The notes beneath the pieces were generated by a model. It was not told the origin of the DNA, did no database searches, and worked only from the letters and a program-made list of their open reading frames with translations. A program made the translations under genes and the position numbers. This document shows positions 6,511-9,929 of a DNA stretch of 9,929 bases, in pieces; the stretch's first letter is position 1; each line of letters begins with the position of its first letter. Source of the DNA: Deltaproteobacteria bacterium (GTDB lineage Bacteria > Desulfobacterota > Syntrophia > Syntrophales > UBA5619); assembly GCA_021372695.1 (NCBI GenBank), contig JAJFTY010000051.1, positions 1 to 9,929 of the forward strand, given 5' to 3'.

Positions 6511-7371
6511 TCAATCGCAGCCCGCCGTCACGATCTGCCGGAAGCGATCCCGGAGCCCTTCCGTAATCTCTCCCGGCTGGCCGTCGCCGATGGTTCTGCC
6601 GTCGATCCGGATGACGGGCATGATCTCAGCGCCTGTTCCGGTCATGAAACATTCGTCGGCGGTGTAGAGATCGTAAGGCGTCAGGGCTGTCCTGCGCACC
6701 GTAAAATCCAACTCGCCGGCGATCTGGGCCACGGTCTGCATCGTGATCCCGTCCAACGCGCCGTGGTGCGGTGCCGGAGCCAACAGGGCTTTCTCCCGGA
6801 CGATGAAGATGTTGTCCGCGGTGCACTCGGCGACGAAGCCTGCGGAGTTCAGCATCACGGCCTCCAGACACCCCGCCCGGGTGGCCTCCATCTTGGCCAG
6901 AACATTGTTAAGATAATTCAGGGACTTGATCCGAACATCGAAGCAGTCCGCCGGGATGCGTCGCGACGAGGCGGTGATGATCTCTATTCCCGTCTCATAG
7001 AACTTCCTCGGATAGAGCTGGATATCGCCGACGATGATGATCACCGTTGCCTTGCCGCAGGAGGTCGGATCGATGCCCAGCAGACCCTCTCCGCGTGTGA
7101 CGATCAGGCGGATATAGCCCTCCTGTTTGGAATTCACGCGGACCGTCTCCAGGACGGCCTCCTCCATCTGCACCGGGCTCAGGGGAATGGTCAGCAGGAT
7201 CGCCTTTGCGCTCCTGTAAAGCCGTTCAAGATGCGCCTCGAGACGGAAAACGCGCCTGCCGTAAATCCGCAATCCTTCGAAGATGCCGTCGCCATAAAGC
7301 AGACCGTGATCGAACACGGACACCGCCGCCCGAGCCTTGCTGAGATACCTGCCGTTGATGTAAATCTTCAT
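6511..7371 (-). CDS. ilvE: Class IV PLP aminotransferase, probable branched-chain amino acid aminotransferase
   Basis: This 286-residue cytoplasmic enzyme belongs to fold-type IV of PLP enzymes. The most likely reaction is transamination between 2-oxoglutarate/glutamate and Leu, Ile or Val with their 2-oxo acids. The N-terminal signature FDHGLLYGDGIFEGLR (20-35) is that of IlvE-type proteins. The catalytic lysine is K149 in RIKSLNYLNNVLAK, and E182 in AECTADNIF is the glutamate near the PLP pyridine nitrogen. TGTGAEIMPV (244-253) supplies phosphate- and substrate-side loops. The same fold includes D-amino-acid aminotransferase and aminodeoxychorismate lyase, so substrate assignment is less certain than family. 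ATG 7369-7371 lies 4 nt after the trmB stop, with GGGTGAGG as ribosome site, so the two genes form an operon. No ilv or leu biosynthetic genes are nearby. Confidence 0.88.
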   Translation of the reverse strand: MKIYINGRYLSKARAAVSVFDHGLLYGDGIFEGLRIYGRRVFRLEAHLERLYRSAKAILLTIPLSPVQMEEAVLETVRVNSKQEGYIRLIVTRGEGLLGIDPTSCGKATVIIIVGDIQLYPRKFYETGIEIITASSRRIPADCFDVRIKSLNYLNNVLAKMEATRAGCLEAVMLNSAGFVAECTADNIFIVREKALLAPAPHHGALDGITMQTVAQIAGELDFTVRRTALTPYDLYTADECFMTGTGAEIMPVIRIDGRTIGDGQPGEITEGLRDRFRQIVTAGCD

Positions 7372-7375
7372 GGCC

Positions 7376-8173
7376 TCACCCTTCCCGATAGATGTCCCGG
7401 AGCTGTTCGTAACGCTCTCCGTATTGCTCCTTGAGTGGCTTTTCGAACTGTCCGACGATCTTCATGATGTAGACGTCGTGCTTGATGTAGTCTTCGGCCA
7501 TCATGACAAAGCCGCCGTTTCTGCTCCAGGCTCCTTCGACCCGGTGATCTTCGGAGATGGTTCCCATCAGAACCTCTCTGGAATCAGTGACGACGGTCAT
7601 TCCCCGTCCCCCTTTTTCCTGATAGAGGGTGTCTTCGATGGGGTGCTGGTGCATCCGACCCAGGGTCAGCTCCGGAGGGCCGAAATGGACGATGACGACC
7701 TTGACCTTTCGCTCCAGGGCATCCGTGATGACGTCCTCCAGGAGTGCCAGTTCCTCCTTCCATACGGACAGGAGGACCGAAACGCAGGCGCTTTCGATCA
7801 TGCGCCGGGTCTTGTCGATCAGGTATTCGTATTCGCGGATGTTCCATATCTGCGAAAGTCTTCTTTCCCCCCGTGCGGCCGTCAGAGAGAGCCGCAGATC
7901 ATCCAGGATCTTCACCGTCCTGCTTCGGTAGCGGTCGAGAAACTCTTCGGGTTCGGCAGGCACATACCGCTTCGTCTTTCCGTCGTCGATCACGGTGATG
8001 ATCCCCTTGCTGGCGAGTTTCTTCAGGACTTCGTAGATCTTGGAGGTCGGAACCCCGGAGGCTTTTCCAATTTCATACGCTGAAGCGGGGTTTTCTCTGA
8101 GAAGCGAAAGGTAAACCTTGCCTTCATATTCCGTAAATCCCAGCCCCAGAAGTCCCGACAGTTCTTTTTCCAT
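7376..8173 (-). CDS. TrmB-family transcriptional regulator
   Basis: The protein has 265 residues. Residues about 8-75 form the TrmB-type winged helix-turn-helix, from LGFTEYEGKVYLSLL through SAYEIGKASGVPTSKIYEVL to the wing at GKTKRYVP. A coiled linker follows (about 77-105). The C-terminal part (about 107-265) is the phospholipase-D-like effector domain of these regulators, closing with EGAWSRNGGFVMMAEDYIKHD (213-233). TrmB proteins are common in archaea and found in some bacteria; many sense sugars, but no ligand can be inferred here. ATG 8171-8173 follows AAGGGAGA at good spacing. A promoter and an 18-bp palindrome lie directly upstream, so autoregulation is likely. It is first in an operon with the ilvE-like gene, which may be its main target. 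Confidence 0.9.
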   Translation of the reverse strand: MEKELSGLLGLGFTEYEGKVYLSLLRENPASAYEIGKASGVPTSKIYEVLKKLASKGIITVIDDGKTKRYVPAEPEEFLDRYRSRTVKILDDLRLSLTAARGERRLSQIWNIREYEYLIDKTRRMIESACVSVLLSVWKEELALLEDVITDALERKVKVVIVHFGPPELTLGRMHQHPIEDTLYQEKGGRGMTVVTDSREVLMGTISEDHRVEGAWSRNGGFVMMAEDYIKHDVYIMKIVGQFEKPLKEQYGERYEQLRDIYREG

Positions 8174-8197
8174 GGCAGGTCTCCCTTGTCCGACTAT

Positions 8198-8215
8198 TAA
8201 CTACCTTGGTAGTTA
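8198..8215. promoter_or_regulatory. 18-bp palindromic operator candidate upstream of trmB
   Basis: TAACTACC and GGTAGTTA are perfect reverse complements separated by TT. The site begins 24 nt before the trmB start codon and abuts the -10 element of the promoter at 8215-8244, so it would cover the transcription start. That is the classic position of a repressor operator. I saw no second copy in the window. Binding by the TrmB protein encoded next to it is inference. Confidence 0.7.
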
Positions 8216-8244
8216 CTATGATGGGAGGGAAGGGATTCTGTCAA
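8215..8244 (-). promoter_or_regulatory. Sigma70-like promoter of trmB-ilvE
   Basis: On the minus strand a perfect -35 TTGACA (8239-8244) is separated by 18 bp from CATAGT (8215-8220), which matches the -10 consensus at four of six positions. The expected start of transcription falls near 8208, inside the palindrome at 8198-8215. The leader would be about 35 nt. Confidence 0.6.
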
Positions 8245-8379
8245 GGATTATTTTGCAGCGAGGGGCTTAACGTCGCAGACCTGTGGATGTCAAATGCCGT
8301 ATGGAAGGTGTAAGCGTTGGGTTCCTGGGGTGCCCGGATACAGGGCAAATTCGCGGGCTAAGGGGGTGTAAGCGCCGGG

Positions 8380-8877
8380 TCACCGGTTCAAACTCCTCTG
8401 AACGATATCTGCGATCCATCGCTTCAGCGTTTCATAATGCGATCCCTGCCAGTACACCTTTCGGCACCCCTGACATTGCCAGAAAAGCTTCATGAATCGC
8501 CCGCTGCGAGGCGGAACCAGGGTTATGATGGCGTCTTTTTCGACGGGAATGAGTTCGCCGTTACACGTGATGCATCTGGAAAACGGTCTGATCTTCTCCC
8601 GCAAGACGAATACGGCGAGCACTTCTCGGACCTGCTCATCCGAAAATATGGAATCCGGCCGATAACTCCGAACCGCTCTGTGACCGAGGATTTCACCATC
8701 CCTCGTCAAGATGATCCGCTGATCTTCGGTGGCGATTCGGATGATCTCATCGTCTTCCAGATCATTCCGGTAGACCGTATCAAACCCCAGCAGGCGGAGC
8801 CGTCTGGCAAGTATTCCCAGGTGAACGTCGCAGATGAATCGCGGCGCTGCCTCTGCCGGAAGTCTGGCATCATCCAT
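8380..8877 (-). CDS. Mut7-C RNase domain protein with zinc ribbon
   Basis: The protein has 165 residues. Residues about 13-95 form the Mut7-C (PIN-like) domain. They include FICDVHLGILARRLRLLGFD (14-33), with the first acidic residue D17, then DDEII (42-46) and ILTRD (56-60), with further acidic residues expected to bind the catalytic metal. The C-terminal half is a zinc ribbon with C102-x2-C105 and C135-x2-C138, closed by KVYWQGSHYE (140-149), as is standard for this family. The domain is named after the nematode exonuclease Mut-7 C-terminus and is predicted to be an RNase; substrates in bacteria are not established. It lacks the N-terminal ubiquitin-like domain of some relatives. ATG 8875-8877 gives a normal N-terminus, though only a weak GGAT precedes it. 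It lies 115 nt downstream of the retropepsin gene and may be co-transcribed with it. Confidence 0.9.
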   Translation of the reverse strand: MDDARLPAEAAPRFICDVHLGILARRLRLLGFDTVYRNDLEDDEIIRIATEDQRIILTRDGEILGHRAVRSYRPDSIFSDEQVREVLAVFVLREKIRPFSRCITCNGELIPVEKDAIITLVPPRSGRFMKLFWQCQGCRKVYWQGSHYETLKRWIADIVQRSLNR

Positions 8878-8880
8878 GGC

Positions 8881-8934
8881 TCATCCGCACTCTTTTCGGA
8901 CCGTTCTCATGAAAGTGACAGCCGCGATTCGCAT
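8881..8934 (-). CDS. Possible 17-codon leader ORF before the Mut7-C gene
   Basis: An ATG at 8932-8934 opens a 17-codon frame (MRIAAVTFMRTVRKECG) whose TGA lies 3 nt before the Mut7-C ATG. This could couple translation in a region where the Mut7-C gene has only a weak ribosome site. A frame this short arises easily by chance, and only a weak purine stretch precedes it. There is no other evidence that it is expressed. Confidence 0.15.
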   Translation of the reverse strand: MRIAAVTFMRTVRKECG

Positions 8935-8951
8935 CCGGGCCTGTCTTCAGT

Positions 8952-8996
8952 TCATCCGTGTTTCCCGGGCTCCATCATGACCGGAATCTGCTTCAT
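8952..8996 (-). CDS. Possible 14-codon ORF overlapping the retropepsin stop
   Basis: The retropepsin stop overlaps an ATG as ATGA (8993-8996), the usual geometry of coupled genes. The frame, MKQIPVMMEPGKHG, then stops after 14 codons. It could be the truncated start of a lost gene, a coupling peptide, or chance. Confidence 0.15.
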   Translation of the reverse strand: MKQIPVMMEPGKHG

Positions 8997-9583
8997 GGCT
9001 TTCTCAGGATGATCTGCCGGTTTTGATGATCGATCGTCACATTGAATCCTTCAAGAAAACTCAATCCCAGCAACCCGTCAAAGCCATCGAAGGCCGCTTT
9101 CTGATGACTGACGGCGGCTCGGACATTTTCCCTCACCGCATCGCCCAACTCGACCTTGTCGATCGAGATGGACCGTCCCTCGACATCGCCCCCGGCTGTT
9201 TTCAACCGGATCTTTCCTTCCGCAGAGGACGATGTCATCCGATCCATTCTTCCGGCCAGCTCATCGGAAATGAGCACGAGACTCGCCCCGGTATCCAAAA
9301 CCATCCTGGCACGGATCGAATCGTTCAAGAACACCTGCACCAGGATGATGCCGGATGCCCCTTTCTCAAAGGGGACGAAGTATTCTTCGGCGGTTTCACC
9401 CCTTCCTGCCGTGGCGGAAATTACCTCGGCATTGCCGCGATACGGGGCGGGGATCTTCTGAAGATCGCTGGATGCATGGGTAATGCCGTCCTGATCGGTC
9501 CATTGGTAAACTTCCGCATGGAGATTGGGCGATGCCAGCCAGAGGATCAATAAAAACAAAAATATTGGTTTCAGCCGTCCCAT
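8993..9583 (-). CDS. Exported DUF4124 and retropepsin-like aspartic protease
   Basis: The protein has 196 residues. A signal peptide with a long hydrophobic core (PIFLFLLILWLAS) precedes a likely cleavage after HA at 22-23. A short DUF4124 segment follows at once, EVYQWTDQDGITHAS (24-38). The C-terminal half is a clan AA retropepsin-like domain. The catalytic Asp is D97 in VLDTGASLVLIS (95-106), and the second signature is DGLLGLSFL (169-177). Bacterial members of this group are single-lobe aspartic proteases that would act as dimers in the periplasm or at the envelope. Substrates are not known. ATG 9581-9583 has GGGAG about 12 nt upstream, a rather long spacing. A sigma70-like promoter lies at 9649-9677. 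The neighbouring Mut7-C gene has no obvious functional link. Confidence 0.9.
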   Translation of the reverse strand: MGRLKPIFLFLLILWLASPNLHAEVYQWTDQDGITHASSDLQKIPAPYRGNAEVISATAGRGETAEEYFVPFEKGASGIILVQVFLNDSIRARMVLDTGASLVLISDELAGRMDRMTSSSAEGKIRLKTAGGDVEGRSISIDKVELGDAVRENVRAAVSHQKAAFDGFDGLLGLSFLEGFNVTIDHQNRQIILRKP

Positions 9584-9888
9584 GCTGCCATGATCTCCCT
9601 TCCTGAAAGGCTTCTTCCGGGTCCATTCCTGCCTCTCGTCTGGATGGAAAGATACAGGATGGCCGGAAATTTTTCAATCGGTGAATCTCGCGGTGGTGAC
9701 TCGGTTTCAGTCGCGACGACCAGCCTCGATTTGCGCTCAGCTATTTTTCGACCCTGCAACGTCTCGCTCAGCTGCAACGGCAAAATTAGCTGCGCTTCGC
9801 CGGCAGAGGTACCCGGAAAAATCTTTAAATCTCGCTTCGCGAGGCGTCTTTGCAACCAAAATGAGTCACTACCAATCTTGCCGAAATT
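9584..9888. other. Intergenic region between divergent transcription units
   Basis: I see no convincing gene here; frames on both strands lack coding composition and motifs. It holds the retropepsin promoter (9649-9677) and leads into the rightward promoter at 9889. Short direct repeats occur in the middle: CGCTCAGCT at 9734-9742 and 9765-9773, and CTGCAACG at 9754-9761 and 9772-9779. CTCGC 9831-9835 and GCGAG 9839-9843 form a small hairpin with loop TTC and no T run after it. The short repeats could be degenerate binding sites or chance. Confidence 0.5.
9649..9677 (-). promoter_or_regulatory. Sigma70-like promoter of the retropepsin gene
   Basis: On the minus strand TTGAAA (9672-9677, five of six consensus bases) and TATCTT (9649-9654, four of six) are separated by exactly 17 bp. 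The predicted transcript starts near 9642, leaving a 5' UTR of roughly 60 nt before the ATG at 9583. Confidence 0.5.
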
Positions 9889-9917
9889 TTGACAGTGAGG
9901 CAGGTTCCCTGTATGAT
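9889..9917 (+). promoter_or_regulatory. Near-consensus sigma70 promoter reading out of the window
   Basis: TTGACA (9889-9894, perfect) and TATGAT (9912-9917, five of six) are spaced by 17 bp on the plus strand. The expected start is near 9924, five or so bases before the window ends, so the transcribed gene lies outside. This is the best promoter match I found in the window. Confidence 0.65.
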
Positions 9918-9929
9918 GCGACCGTGCAG

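Noticed and set aside
569..8290. Single near-matches to the DnaA box (TGTGGAGAA near 572, TGTGGATGT near 8282)
   Set aside because: Each has a mismatch, they are isolated and far apart, and no AT-rich unwinding element or dnaA gene accompanies them.
8331..8347. Hairpin TGCCC/GGGCA downstream of the Mut7-C gene
   Set aside because: A 5-bp stem without a T run on either strand is not a convincing terminator.
8307..8374. Direct repeat GGTGTAAGCG at 8307-8316 and 8365-8374
   Set aside because: Only 10 bp long, no third copy and no link to a gene start; probably chance.
8365..8400. tRNA-like GGTTCAAAC motif near the end of the Mut7-C gene
   Set aside because: It resembles a T-arm, but the flanking bases do not pair and no acceptor, D or anticodon arm is present; most of it lies inside the coding sequence.
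9571..9855. 94-codon minus-strand frame upstream of the retropepsin gene
   Set aside because: It has no coding-like composition or motif, overlaps the retropepsin start, and contains that gene's promoter.

Overview
The window looks chromosomal and GC-rich. It most likely comes from a deltaproteobacterium in the broad sense (Desulfobacterota), possibly a Syntrophus-like lineage. That placement is an inference from the style of the proteins: a TrmB-family regulator, an archaeal/deltaproteobacterial-type IlvE, the REQLAKGLFN-type helical repeat and a DUF4124-retropepsin. I ran no database search. Nearly every gene lies on the minus strand.

From left to right, positions 1-390 (+) hold the C-terminal end of a TPR-like helical-repeat protein. 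Positions 391-1183 form a gene-poor gap with several inverted repeats. Positions 1184-6420 (-) hold the classical ribosome/membrane-insertion cluster, transcribed as rpmH, rnpA, yidD, yidC, jag (khpB), mnmE and then a small cysteine-containing protein of unknown function. The cluster has its own sigma70-like promoter at 6456-6484. The rpmH gene is only 45 codons long.

Positions 6511-8173 (-) hold a two-gene unit, a TrmB-family regulator followed 4 nt later by a class IV PLP aminotransferase resembling IlvE. Its promoter (8215-8244) is followed directly by a perfect 18-bp palindrome (8198-8215) that would cover the transcription start, a good candidate operator. Positions 8380-9583 (-) hold a Mut7-C/zinc-ribbon protein preceded by an exported DUF4124 retropepsin-like protein with its own promoter (9649-9677). 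At the right edge a near-consensus promoter (9889-9917, +) fires out of the window, towards a divergent gene that is not included.

The cluster links ribosome assembly (L34), tRNA processing (RNase P protein), membrane-protein insertion (YidD/YidC), an RNA-binding protein (KhpB) and tRNA wobble modification (MnmE). Neither dnaA/dnaN nor mnmG, which commonly flank it, is present. The observations most worth checking are the coding-like stretch that continues in frame after the UAG of the small cysteine protein, the TrmB operator, a perfect 10-bp-arm hairpin in the left gap, the atypical N-terminus of L34 and the outward promoter. I saw no CRISPR array, insertion sequence, rRNA or intact tRNA, and no clearly new multi-gene system.
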